Shown piece after piece: positions 18,735 to 30,900 of a DNA stretch of 64,000 nt. Each line of letters starts with the position of its first letter. Position 1 is the stretch's first letter. This stretch comes from Flectonema sp. DT1601 (lineage: Eukaryota > Euglenozoa > Diplonemea > Diplonemida > Diplonemidae), in the NCBI GenBank assembly GCA_964019425.1, contig OZ025785.1:767501-831500 (forward strand). The letters are read 5' to 3'. Under the pieces are notes generated by a model that was not told where the DNA came from, did not search any database, and worked only from the letters and a program-made list of their open reading frames with translations. Both the position numbers and the translations under genes were made by a program.

Positions 18735-20585
18735 TCAGCATATCATAATTGCGTTGATTTCGTCTTCTAGCGCCTGGCTCTTCCTCGCTGCGATATTCTT
18801 CAGGCGAGCATGTAGAGAATTTAGTACCGACATGTACGTCTGGTGTTCCTTCCCTTGCAAGAGTATCAAATCATTCATAGTGTAGACATCAGGTTCTGAT
18901 AGTATGTAGTCGTGTTGATCATTCATTAAAGCATCAGGAACGACTTCCCTCAACACTGTCAGTGCACGGTTTAGTCTCGTACGCATTTCACGAGATTTTT
19001 GCAATCGCGGAACCTTTTGATAAAGAGCTGGATTAAGTGCATGGATATGCAAAACCGGTTCGTTGCTAAGAGACCTCAAATAGTCCCTACCGGCATTACA
19101 GATTTTATATTGCTTGAAATCCCATCTGTGAACTATTTTCGAAGGTAAATAAAATTCCTTATTAGTATGACACTTGTGACAATAAAGTTTTCCTGAGTAG
19201 TGACATCGACGAGGTTTCTTAAGAATTGATAATGAATATTGTTTGAATTCAGTACTACATCCAATACATTTGAAACCTTGGATGGCTAGTTGACCGTCGC
19301 GTTCGACTTCAAGAAGTTCATTTGTTTGAAGACCTGTTAAGAAGAGTTCACCAGCATTACTACCGGAAGCTTCAGTTGGAATTGATGCAACATCAATACA
19401 AACACCTGACGACGCTGTTGATCCTTCCTTATCAGATTCTAGACCTCTTTCTCTTTCTGGAGAACTCAAGTCTACATTACTGAACCCTTTGAGTGATGTA
19501 CTCGTCGCTCTGTGAAGCTGTGGTATCGCTGGAACTACTTCTTTGTGTTCTCCTATTTCTGTGTCACGTGTTGCTGCCTGTACGACGTCTGTTATTTTTT
19601 GAATCACATCAGAAGGGAGTGATGTGTTTGTTCCTTTTGCTTTTATTGCTTTTGTTTGTAGTTGAGCTAATTGAGTAATTAAGTCTCGCAGCTTTGACTG
19701 ATCGAGAACTCTGAGGGATTCAAGCTCTTGTTCTACGTCCTTTGCCGCCCGCTCACGTCTTTGCAATTCTCGTTCAGCGGCTTCCAATTTGTGGGTTTTT
19801 TCTTTTAGTAGCTCTTCGCGATCTGATAGTTGCTTTAGTTCTTGTTCTGTCACACGCTTAATATCATCACCGTCATCTTCTATTGGTAGGGTCTGGACTT
19901 CCATATCTACGAATTGTTTTAATGATGTTTTTTCAGCTTTCTTAACCCTCCTGACAGTCTTCTTCTTCAACTGTTCTCCCTCAGGAGTTGGAAGCAACAT
20001 CGGAGTCATTGCATTGTCACTTGTTGGTGTGAGTGTTGTTAAATTATCAGTGGTTGGTGTGAATGGTTTTAAACGAATTTCATACTGCGGTAGATCAGCA
20101 GTTTCAAGGTGTATTTTTAAATCAGTAAGACGGAACAAGACTCTTAAAAATTCCTTCTGAAGAATTTCGTTAGTCGCAATTGAATCATCAGTGTAGTAAG
20201 CTTTTGTTATATCTCCCATTGTGAATACTTCTTGTAAAGTATCGTGAAGATCAGCGACGTTGTTTAACATTTGTAATAACCACAGTCTCGATATATCCAA
20301 TTCACTCAGTTTTGAATAGAACCAAGGCTGAGAATTACTCTTCTTGTCTTTTGCTACCTGAAACTTGTCACCTAAAGCATCGATAACCTGACCCATGCAA
20401 TCCCACCAAATACTACCTTCGTATAAACCACAATCTAAACATCCTTCCACCAGTTGTAGTAAATAAGGGCACAGCCGCTCAGTTCCTTTTACTGGTTCAC
20501 TTCCTTTCTTGTATCCATCTCTAAACAGATAATCAATTACAGAGTTCAGTGTTGCGATGCATTCTTCTGATGAACTTGGTATCAT
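18735..20585 (-). CDS. RUN domain / Rubicon-homology zinc protein (Rubicon/PLEKHM1/DEF8 type)
   Basis: Single exon, 616 residues. Residues about 15-170 fit a RUN domain (NSVIDYLFRDG, LCPYLLQLVEGCL, SRLWLLQMLNNVADLH). A long coiled coil of about residues 225-310 follows (REELLKEKTHKLEAAERELQ). From about residue 435 the chain has paired cysteines CIGCSTEF, the RRCHYSGKLYCHKCH cluster and RIVHRWDF-like sequence (KIVHRWDFKQYKICN), the pattern of the Rubicon-homology zinc domain. Animal proteins with this layout link Rab7, Vps34 complexes and lysosome/autophagosome traffic; the same endolysosomal role is inferred. The Rab5-like GTPase at 53.7 kb is another endosomal gene but is not adjacent. Confidence 0.82.
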   Translation of the reverse strand: MIPSSSEECIATLNSVIDYLFRDGYKKGSEPVKGTERLCPYLLQLVEGCLDCGLYEGSIWWDCMGQVIDALGDKFQVAKDKKSNSQPWFYSKLSELDISRLWLLQMLNNVADLHDTLQEVFTMGDITKAYYTDDSIATNEILQKEFLRVLFRLTDLKIHLETADLPQYEIRLKPFTPTTDNLTTLTPTSDNAMTPMLLPTPEGEQLKKKTVRRVKKAEKTSLKQFVDMEVQTLPIEDDGDDIKRVTEQELKQLSDREELLKEKTHKLEAAERELQRRERAAKDVEQELESLRVLDQSKLRDLITQLAQLQTKAIKAKGTNTSLPSDVIQKITDVVQAATRDTEIGEHKEVVPAIPQLHRATSTSLKGFSNVDLSSPERERGLESDKEGSTASSGVCIDVASIPTEASGSNAGELFLTGLQTNELLEVERDGQLAIQGFKCIGCSTEFKQYSLSILKKPRRCHYSGKLYCHKCHTNKEFYLPSKIVHRWDFKQYKICNAGRDYLRSLSNEPVLHIHALNPALYQKVPRLQKSREMRTRLNRALTVLREVVPDALMNDQHDYILSEPDVYTMNDLILLQGKEHQTYMSVLNSLHARLKNIAARKSQALEDEINAIMIC

Positions 20586-22044
20586 TGGGATGGGAGGAGG
20601 GGGAAACTCCCAATTATCGGACCTGTTTTTTGATAATTAAATTTACTTCACTTCAACAAACAAAACAGAACAGATCACTACCATCGCCTCGAAGACGGTT
20701 AAATCCGACATGTTTTTTTTTGAGCATCAGTGTTATGTTATGTTGTAGAAAAGTGTGAAGCAGAGGTACAAGTTCATCTCAAGCAACAATGAAGATAACA
20801 ATAAATTGGTGGTTGAGGGAAAGGGGTGGGAGGGGGAACAACGGGAATAGGGGGAAGGGGAAACGCATGACTTGGCCCATTACGACTATTACCAACGTTT
20901 TCTTGACTCTTTCGCAAGCACTGAGCGCGTTTACACAATCAGCTGAATGAGGGGGGGCAACCCGGCTTGTAGTGAAGTGAGTATTGATCAAGTAGTCTGC
21001 AAACACTTAACTTTTCGTAGTGCTAACACACACCTACCTGAGTGATGCAGTCTTGACATGTACAAAGTGTACCAAACATGCTTTTTAATGAACCGCATCC
21101 TGTGATTCTGTTTTTTTTTTCTTTTTTTTTTTCACGAACAGGGGGTCTGGGAGATTCCTAAGGAACTTTCGGTGGACTAATTTCACTTTTTTTTTTTTTT
21201 TTTTTAAAAGGGTTTTTCATCGAACACAGTAAAGAACGATTACCCACACCGAGGAGGTCAGATACAAACCAATACAGGTCACCCACATGATGCCGTGATA
21301 CTTTTATTGGTTCATTGCCGAAGTTTTAAAAAAAAGAAAATTAGTACATTGAACCTTATGGAGCCAAGCAAACAGCAGCAATATTCCGCTGGCATTCTAC
21401 TGAGACAGGAAGACTAAAAATCAAGGATTCAACATTAGAAACAAACAAAAATATTTTTTTCGAAAACAAATATTTCATATTCAAAAAAAATAATTCAATC
21501 CATCTCAATTCAAACCCATCGGATTATAGTCCAGAGATCTCTCCTCGTCTTTTGTTTTTTTTTTTTTGTTTATTTTTTTGGGACACCACGAAGATTAGGA
21601 AAACAGGTGGGATTCGAGGAAAGAGAGCGTAACAAACCCTGACGACAGAGCTACACTGACAACACGAATACAGGGGTGGGCAGAGAAAAGAAAAGAAAAG
21701 AAATTCAAAAAAAAAAGAAGAAGTAGAAGTAATAACGCAAAGCAAACGGGGGGAGGGAATACACTTATCGGAGTTTTTTTTTTTTTTTTTTTTTGGTGGT
21801 CTCATGCTGAATGAACACCGAGCAGCGCGGTCTCGCAAATGCTACCGTGGGGAAGGCAACATCGTATACGTGGGTGTCGAGTAAGCAGTCGCTGTGATTT
21901 TTGTGCATAAATTGTAATGCAGCCCCACTCCCCCCTTTCTTTTCTTTGAATGAAAAAAAAAAAACAAAAAAAAAAAAAAATCACAAATGTGATTGAGGGG
22001 TAACGTAGGGAATTTTTCGTAGCATAGGAAATCGCAAAATAATT

Positions 22045-22075
<31 letters not shown>

Positions 22076-22535
22076 CCCTTTAATCGTCATCTATCTAGCT
22101 GCTTAATAAGACTACTTGCTCCAAAGCCTTTTTTTTCCCCCCATCCTCCTCCTACTGATATATACGATAAATACGTCTTGGTAACGGGACAGGACTAACA
22201 ATTCGTTTGTTGAAGTCAGGTGCGCTTAAAATGTCAGTAAATTAAATTCAATCCACCGTAAGACGTACCAGAGTGATACTTGTTTGTCACCACCCTCGGC
22301 TATCTATTTTTTTTTTTTTTTTGGAAGATTTTTTCGCTGTAAAACAGAACTCCCAAGAATAGTTTGATAGACCCTCCAAAAAAAAAAAAAAAAGATGACG
22401 AACTAACACCCTTTTTAAAAGGGACTGGCGGGAAAATGTAATTAATGAAAAAATGAAGTTGAGAAAAAACTCACGTATTGAAACAGTAACTTGGGGATGT
22501 GATGACGGGAGAAAACATATCGGCTACCAATTTTT
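20586..22535. other. Intergenic, no gene seen
   Basis: Nearly 2 kb with many A/T runs (for example about 21188-21206, 21777-21794 and 22050-22076). Frames here consist of Phe, Lys or Pro runs and carry no domain. Confidence 0.6.
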
Positions 22536-22618
22536 CTATTTATTCTTGATAGCGAGAGTGTCAACCAAGACGTAGATAACGTAAAGAATGTAGATTACTA
22601 AGAAGCACATTCCAACCT

Positions 22619-22650
<32 letters not shown>

Positions 22651-24480
22651 TCGTTGACTTTAATTAAAAAAAGCAAGAAAGAATGAGGAAAAAAAATTCA
22701 GATAAAAAATACCTTTCCGTACAGCTTCATCTTGAAGAAAGCGAGGACAGCGATAAACATGAATAACACGGCGAACAATATGATTGTTGGGATTAAAATC
22801 TCTCCCTTTGGTACGGCGAAGCAACGTCCCTGTTGTTTTTTGTGAAAATTAATTCCGACATTGCACTGGGGTAATAATAAAAGTAACTTCCATAATAAAA
22901 CATACCTTAGATAGAGAAAAGATAAACCATGGCACTCCAAGACCAATACAAATATCAAACACGTTGGATCCGAGAGCGTTCGATACGGCAGCGTCAGCGT
23001 TACCGTGCTTAGCTTCGTTGTAAGAACCCAAAGCATCAGGAACTGAAGTACCAGCAGCAAGTACAATAAGACCCATAGCAACTGGGTCAAATTGAATAAT
23101 TACTCCAATCCAGGAGACAATCTTAACCATCATCGCTGATAAGAATCCAATCCAAAGAATGTTCATAAAGAATGAAATGACGTAATGTTGTTCCATTGCA
23201 GGTCTGCTAACATCTGGGATAGTTAGCTTAAACAGAAACTTGAATGGAATTGTAAAGATTCCAGCAACGTTACAGCAGACTCCAAGTGGGGTGTTCCACT
23301 CATCTTCAAACCCGATAATACCATCGAATAGTCCTTGTTCTTCATCATCATCACTGTCGTCATCACTTGAGGTTTGCATTGACGAGACTGACTTGGCTGC
23401 AGATTGCTCAAGTTTCTCCTTTTCCTTTAGTTCTTGAGCAGCGTTAGATACGTCTAATGGACCCTGTGGCTTGTCGTTGATGTCCTGGTGCTTTGGTTTT
23501 CTGTTGCTGTCATCGTGATCTTTGCAACATTCACAAAGAAGCTTCTCCTTTAGAGTCTCAGCATATGGTCTAAGTTCAGCTGACTTCATCATGTACGCAA
23601 TGTAGAGACAGTAAATTAGAATGTAGACAAGTGATTCGTACCACTTAATACATCCTTCAGTGATGTGTGGCTTCTTGTCTTCCTTGTCAGGTTCATCAGT
23701 GGCGAAGGAAGTCACTAACAAGATAATTGAAATTGAGTAGAAGACGGTATCTCTAAGAAGTGGATACCAATCAATTGGTAAATATGATCCTTCTTCTTCT
23801 AACTTCTTCATTTTGTTCTCCCATGCTCTTAAGCGGGACTTGTACTTCTTCTCAACAAGTTCTGCATCCTGACCTTCAAGAACTTCAAGGACAGGTTTGT
23901 TGTTTTCAAGTTCACTGGCTGCGGACATCGTTGGGATGGTTGAAAGCGCAACGATGATTAGAACGTTGAAAATCGCGGATCCGACAATTGTTCCGACTCC
24001 AAAACCTTCACCTCCCTCATCAGACACTAAGAAAGTATCAGCAAATGATGTAAAGAATTCCGGGGCAGATGACGCAGCAGCAAGAAAAGTCGCACCTCTA
24101 ACATCAGCGGTCAGGTCAAGAGCGTCAGAAATGCTTTCTAAAGCCGGCTGAAAATATTCATCAGCGGCAATGGCAACACCACCAAAAATCCAAATCACCA
24201 TCGGAACCCACAAGAAGATACCGGCCCATCCTAAAGGTCCTGCGTACTCAGTTGCGGTATGGACTGGATTCCAATCTTCAGCACCTCCATTCTTTGATGC
24301 TAACAAACTTCTTCCAACTCTCGACTGTTCCATCGCCTCCTGTTGTTCAACACCTTGCTTGAAGTTCTTAACTGCTGAGAACCCGAGCACCAGAGCGAAC
24401 ACCGCAGTCCACCAGGCAAATGCCACATTGGTGACGAGCTTTCTTTTCCTCCGTTCCTTTCTAACAACTTGCGCCTTCAT
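22536..24480 (-). CDS. K+-dependent Na+/Ca2+ exchanger, NCKX type
   Basis: Three exons: 24480-22906, 22829-22713 and 22616-22536, with introns of 76 and 96 bp (GTATGT...ACAG and GTATTT...ACAG). The product has 590 residues. The first alpha repeat has AASSAPEFFTSFADTFL and GTIVGSAIFNVL; the second has AAGTSVPDALGSYNEAKHGN and SNALGSNVFDICIGLG. These are the ion-binding repeats of the CaCA superfamily, and the acidic/Ser/Asn pattern fits K+-dependent exchangers. Between them is a charged cytoplasmic loop with acidic serine-rich stretch (SSDDDSDDDEEQG). Eleven or so membrane spans are expected, with the last two encoded by the small exons. It would export Ca2+ in exchange for Na+. CCCCAG lies 15 bases before the ATG. 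Confidence 0.93.
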
Positions 24481-24933
24481 TGTTGTCTTTGAGGGCTGGG
24501 GAAGGAAGATGATTAAAAATATAACAAGACAATCAACTTGGGAAGAAATGAAAAAGGAAGAGCAAAAGAAAAGTTCAAAACAAAAAATTGAGATACCAAA
24601 CCATAAAAATTACTTTCAAGGCAACTGCATTGCCACTCACAATACAATAATACCGATTGTAGCTGTGTCGCATACATTAATGCTTCACTACCTATTATAT
24701 TGTCAGTATTCATTCAGTATTTGACTTATTTCATCCACCAGTCATATTTAATCTTAGACAGTACTAAGCAAAACAATCAGTGTTAAAAAGATAAAACAAA
24801 ACAAATTGCTGCAGCACCAACTCCCAGTTTGACGCAGGAGATGGCTATCTCCTGTGTGAGATTACAATCACAAAGAATGAGACAGAGAGCATACTGTTCT
24901 TAGTCTACATTCTAACACGGAGGCAGCACTTAC
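24481..24933. other. Spacer between the exchanger and SecA-VWA genes
   Basis: About 450 bases of AT-rich sequence with no recognisable coding content. Confidence 0.6.
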
Positions 24934-27900
24934 TTAAACACTTCTAGGGTCTACATATCCAACTCCTCCCTTTGCTTCTCCCGGAGACATAACATCACCC
25001 ACACCCATACCTTCTAATATACGTTTAGCGATATTTGTTGCAATATCTTTTGCGAGTTTTTCAAAAGCCTCCTCTGATACTCCGGGTTTTTCAGATGTGT
25101 TGAAGTCAAGAAGAGTATACTTACCGCCGGTGTCTTTCGCAATTTTTTGGAAATCATTATACGGTTCTTTCAGAGCATTAATCTTATGCAGAGCATTAGT
25201 GTGGACGGGGATATTGCGGCTCACCAGTTTTTGGACTTCAGCTTCAAAATCGGTACAATATCTCATGAACGATCGTTCTTTTTTCCAGTATGCTTCACCC
25301 ATATTTTTCTCACGCATATCCTTCACTTTATGCTTTGGGAGGGGGGGAGCATCACCAATAATCATAACAGCACCACAAGAATCTTTTTCTTTTTCAAATT
25401 CTTCATTCGCATAGGCAAGAGCAACTTCGATTGCCTCTTCACCTTGACGGTACCTGCGAAAGTCTGGATTACCGCTTTCAATACGAATACCTTTTAAGAA
25501 ATCTTTTAGTTTGTCTGAATCGCTAGAATCTTTCCATCCTGAGATTGTAATTAAATGATCAGCATCTTTATCATAGTTACGATAGCCGACGATGTTTATT
25601 TCGAATCCCCTTTCGATACCTTGCATTTCAAGAATCAGTCCTATACCACAGATTAACTGATCGAGAGTTTCTCTTACAGCATCAAATACAGGTCTCATTG
25701 ATTCCGTGGCGTCTATGCACAGCATTAATCGAAATGGTTTTTTGTTAGCGTTTGTCTTGATTATACATTTATTCATATTCAGAATGTAGTCTTGAATTTT
25801 TTCCACTTGAGCTGTGTGTTGTTCACTGTCAGGTGGAATTTTCTCAAGTTCTTTAAGGTTTTTTATAAAGTTCTTTCCCTTATCGTGATGGCTTGTAGTT
25901 CTTTCCACGTCCTTGATTGCGTCACTGAACTTCTTATCGTGGTGTGTGTCTCTTATCGTTTTTATAGCTTTGCGAACTTCGTTTATACGACTTTCGTCAT
26001 TAGATGTCTTACCAGCTGCTTTCAATTGATTAATTTCATCCTCAGACATGTTGAAGTGATTACCTTTACGCAAGGAGTTCACATCAAATATGAGAGCCCA
26101 GCTACCTGGTTCTCCTTGGCGACCTACTCGACCTCTGGCTTGTGCCTCATCAGCCTCTGTGGGACTTAAGTATGTTTGGATTAGTAAGACTCCGTTGACT
26201 CTGGGTACTCTGACATCAGTTGTTTTTGGATCAATTCCTCTGGAGAATGGGTGAGTCATTGTTGATAATGTATTCATTTTAGGAATCTTATTAATCCCAG
26301 GATGTTGTGAATTAATCTCACTATTCTGTGAGTCACCAATTGTTGAATTATCGTTTAGAGTATTGTGATCAAACTTTCTAGAATTCAATTCATCAATTCG
26401 ACTGCAATTTTGGAAATCTCTTCGGTCCGAGTCCTTATCAAATAAAATACAGATTGGTCTTTTAGGATCCTCACTCGTTGTCTGTTGTAATATGAAGTCA
26501 ATGATTGCGCCGTGAAATTCCATTTTGTTTGCATCACCGCCAGTGTCTGTAACTTGCACTGTGGGCACGTTAATTTGTTTGTGCTCGTTACGGAAAGCAG
26601 AAGGCATGAAAGACTTGTGCACATCTTTAAGGGTTTCTTCAATCAAGCCGATTTCACTCTTGTGCATAGAGCTCAGAGTTCCCGTGAGCGCCAAGACAAC
26701 ATCGTATGCTTCAACTATGCGTGCATATGCGATCTTAGCCCCAATAATATTTAGTACGATGTAGTGATTTCTTTCTTCTGTGGAAATGCTGCCTTCACTG
26801 TGAGCTGCAAAGGCGTGCCACATGGTCTTGTAGCTGTGTCGCTTCGTGTAAGACTTTCCGTGATTGTCTTCGTAGCAAATCCTCTTTTCCCCGCTTTCTG
26901 GATCAATACCAAAGAAGTAGGATTCTTCTTTATATGTGAGTACATCCTTTAGCATGAGTCTCACGCAGCTCATCATTAATTTCTCCCAACGAGGATTATA
27001 TTTGCTAATTTCCCCAACACACTTCTTATACTCATCTGCTTCAAATATCATTGTTTGATAATCAAATAAAGATTCTTGTGAACGAGATTCCTTCCATATC
27101 AGTTCGGCTAATGCCGTTAGTGACTCAAGTTTGAGAGTTTCCAGAGCAACGTACTCATTGGCGTAGTTTTCAAAATTCCAAAGTGTGTCCATTTCATCAA
27201 TAATTGCGATGGTCTTACCGGAAGTTATCCTATCACCTGTTTTGAGTTTATAATATTCTTTTAAACTTCGGCTCCCTCACTACTGAAGTATGGTCATGGT
27301 GAGCAGCAAAAGATAATTTTAGTTTCCGTTGAAAAAGTACATACCTGAAACTGACTCTGGAGCAGCTCCCTTGGTAATAGCACAGGCGAGCCTCATTCGC
27401 ATGCAGCTTGAACCAGAGAGTATCCGTTCGCAGTGGTTTTCGTAGGTGTCCCAAGTGATCCTTGCACCTATACAAAGCTCATCAAAAAGACGACGAAATT
27501 CCTCGTAATCACGTTTACAGAGATAATCTGAATAACACATGCAGTGAACAGTGTTTCCAAGAATAGCAAGCACTGCAGCAGCTATGGCTATAACAATAGA
27601 CTTCCCTTCACCAGTTAAAATTTCTAGGAAATGGTGTTTTAAGTTATCAATATTATACTCATGTGAGAGGTATGTTTCCGGATCAGATGTCTTAATATCG
27701 AACCCCAGCATTCTGAAAACTGCGAGAACTTGAAGGACATTAGGAGTGACAATAGCTGATTCTCTTCCACTTCCTTTAAGTACGGCTGTGTCTGTTGATC
27801 GAATAGACCATAAGGTGAATAGAGAAGTACATAGTTTCAGTACATTCTCGTTTGTTACTTTAATCTCATCATCTTGCACTTTTTTCACAAAATCTTTCAG

Positions 27901-30900
27901 ATCATCAACCTTTCCACTTTCCACCTTAACGCTTTTCACTCCTTGTTTCCAATTAACCTCAAATGTTGTGTACATTTTTTCGAGAAGTTGCTTATTAACG
28001 GGGGAATTCTTTGTGTCTTCGAATAACAAATTTAGTGCCTTTTCAATTGTCATGTGCTTCGTTTTATTATTTCGATCCTGAGTGAGAACTGCTTGGAAGA
28101 CACTTCCATGGTCATTTTGTAATCCCTTAACATAGCTGGCTAAAGTATCATCTGTGTTGATATCAGTAAGGTAGTCCCTTACCATTGATAAACTAGAGAG
28201 TGTAGATGTTGTTGATGATTCTGTTGATTGACGTAGTTCTGAGAACACGCCTGCAATGCTCTCCGTAACTGATATCTGATCTCCAAGCACTTGTAGTGTC
28301 AACAATCTGAGTGCAAGTGTCTTAGCAGCACTCTCCCTTTCTTTACATTTATCAAACGTTTTTACCCATTCAGAAGTCTGCTTAACAATCCCATCAGATA
28401 AGGTTTTCAGACATTCTCGTTTACCAGCTGCGATGACTGCGATGATGGTTTTCATATTGTCATCTATTTGAACGTCGCTAGGCACAGCGTCATCATGGAA
28501 TTTCAATAATGTACCGAGGGGTGCAAAAGTGGAGATCAGTTTTTTTTGATTTTCCTCATCTCCTACCACTACATGGTTCTCTGAAACCTCTTTAACAATC
28601 CCAGTGATGACTAGATTTGTTGTGTTTTTCAATTCCTTAAAATAAGATTTGATGGCTGATGTCTTCCCCGTGAGTGTGTCGTTGTTGGAATCGACGACGC
28701 AACGAATGCTGGTCAGAGAATTCCACACATCAATATAATACTCGTGTCCTCCCTTGTTAGTTTCTGTCCACCTTTTCTTGATTTTCAGAAGAGCAGAGTC
28801 TATACCGTCACCAAGTCCCTTGACGGTTTCCTTAAGTTGCTGCGTGGCATTGCTATGTGGAAGCCACGCAAAATCGCTCATTCTGTCGCGTAGACGACTA
28901 CCATAAAACACTTTAATAGATTTATCATTATTCTGAATGGCATTAATTGATTCTAATAATGTTTTATCCGGAAGCTTTTGACACGCGGTCACGCAGGCTT
29001 CGTTCAACTTCTTAAATTTCAACAAAGCTGTATCCAACTCCTCTTCTACTCTTGACACCGTATCCAGCCCCCCAGACAATAAGTAATCTTTTAAAAATGG
29101 AATAAGTTCATGGACAGCATTGCAATCAGACTCCGAAATATCAGATGGCCCATTGTTATAAGATTGTAACTTTTTGGATAGATTCCCGGAATGTATTTTA
29201 AAATGTTTATCCGCAGTCGTTACCCAGCTGCTAATGATTTTTTTAACTTCATCTTGCTGTTTTTTGGGGGCATCAAAGCCCTCGACAACGGGCATAAAAT
29301 CGTTCCAAGATTTCTTAAAACTGACTAAGGCAGAAACACTGCTGGATGGGTGTTCAATCCAATTTTTTAAAAACTGTTCTGCGCTATTCCCAAGTTTCGG
29401 AAATATGTCTAAGAGGTACTGCTTGAGTACATCACCAGTGAAAGCTTCCTTTGCGGGTTCGCTACTACTTCCCAATTCGTGTTCTGTATATGTTTCTAAG
29501 AATTTTTTTACATTTTCCTTTCGCTCCGATTCACATTGGGTCACATCTTCAAACGAAGGGTCAAAAACCCACCCGAGTGAAATACTAAATTTTTTATATG
29601 TGTTCAAATCTTCAGCCTTTTTGGTTGTTATCTTTTTTGTCATGTGAGATTTCACACGGGATCTTATGGAACTTTTCAAAGTTTTATTCAAGTTTTCGAT
29701 CCTCTTTAGAACTTTATGAAACTCAACTTTATGAAACTTGCTACTCTTTAGTATTTCATCAACGATCTTCTTAATGTTCTCAATCTGGCTGTACTGCTTT
29801 ATAACATCTGTGGGACCTTGTTCGGCCACATCTTCAATTTTAGTTAAAAACATATTTTTTAGCTTTTCAACACACGAAATACTGTGTGCTAACAATTTCT
29901 TATAAAGTTCCGAGTTGTGTGATTCTGAGGGAACGCAATTCAAAATTCCTTCAAGTACAAATAAGTCTGCAGGATACGTATCGGGCACTTCCTTCTGAGG
30001 TTCAGATAAAATGTTGGAACTTACGTATGTAAAACTATCGTCACATAATTGCTTTAGTAAGTCGGGTGCGTTACTGATCTTTGTGGGATTACACAATTGT
30101 TGGATTAGCTTGTGTAAGTTATCTATATTGCGATTCTTTTTTATGTCTTCCAACTGCTTCCTGAATTCACTTGCTGCATAGATACCGTCGTTATTCATTG
30201 TAGTTGTAGCTTTCACCAGTAACCCCTCGGCCATCTCAATGAATTCCTTTAAGTTTTCTTCCGATTGAGAAGGTAGATCCCAGTTTTTAGGATTGCAGGA
30301 TTCACAATCGTAATTCTTCATCGCTTCTTCAATTCTCAAACGGAGTTTTCGTTCCAAATGAGGACGTATGATATCTATGTATTGGGATAGGGTCGGGTCA
30401 GTAACAGCTTTTTTAAAACTTTTATAATTTATTTCACCGTTGATAAACAACTGAACTGCCTGTTCACGTTTGGTGTGTGCCTTCTCCACATCGTTGAACG
30501 TCAGGTCCACTAAATTATGCTGCTCTGATATAATTTTCAAGCGATTTAATTTCGAAATGTCATCATCGGTGGTTCGATATTCAATGCAGTGTTTCAGATA
30601 TGGTTTGATACGATTACTGAACATGGTTTTCGTGGTATTTAAGAGATTCTTTGCAGGACTATTTTTTGCAAAAAGTTTGCCGAAAATGGTATACCACTTG
30701 CCCGATTCATTTTCTTCTTTACATATATTCCCAACGATGCCAAGGATGCTCTCGTAAGAGTTACATGCTTCAAAAAGATTATTTCCCTCAATATTTTCCA
30801 ACTCTTTTTCAATCGTCGTTTTAATCTCTTCAAAGTAATCAGCGAAAACCTTTATCACCGTGCCATCCAAGTCATCCAAACGTTTGACAGCTCTCTTAGT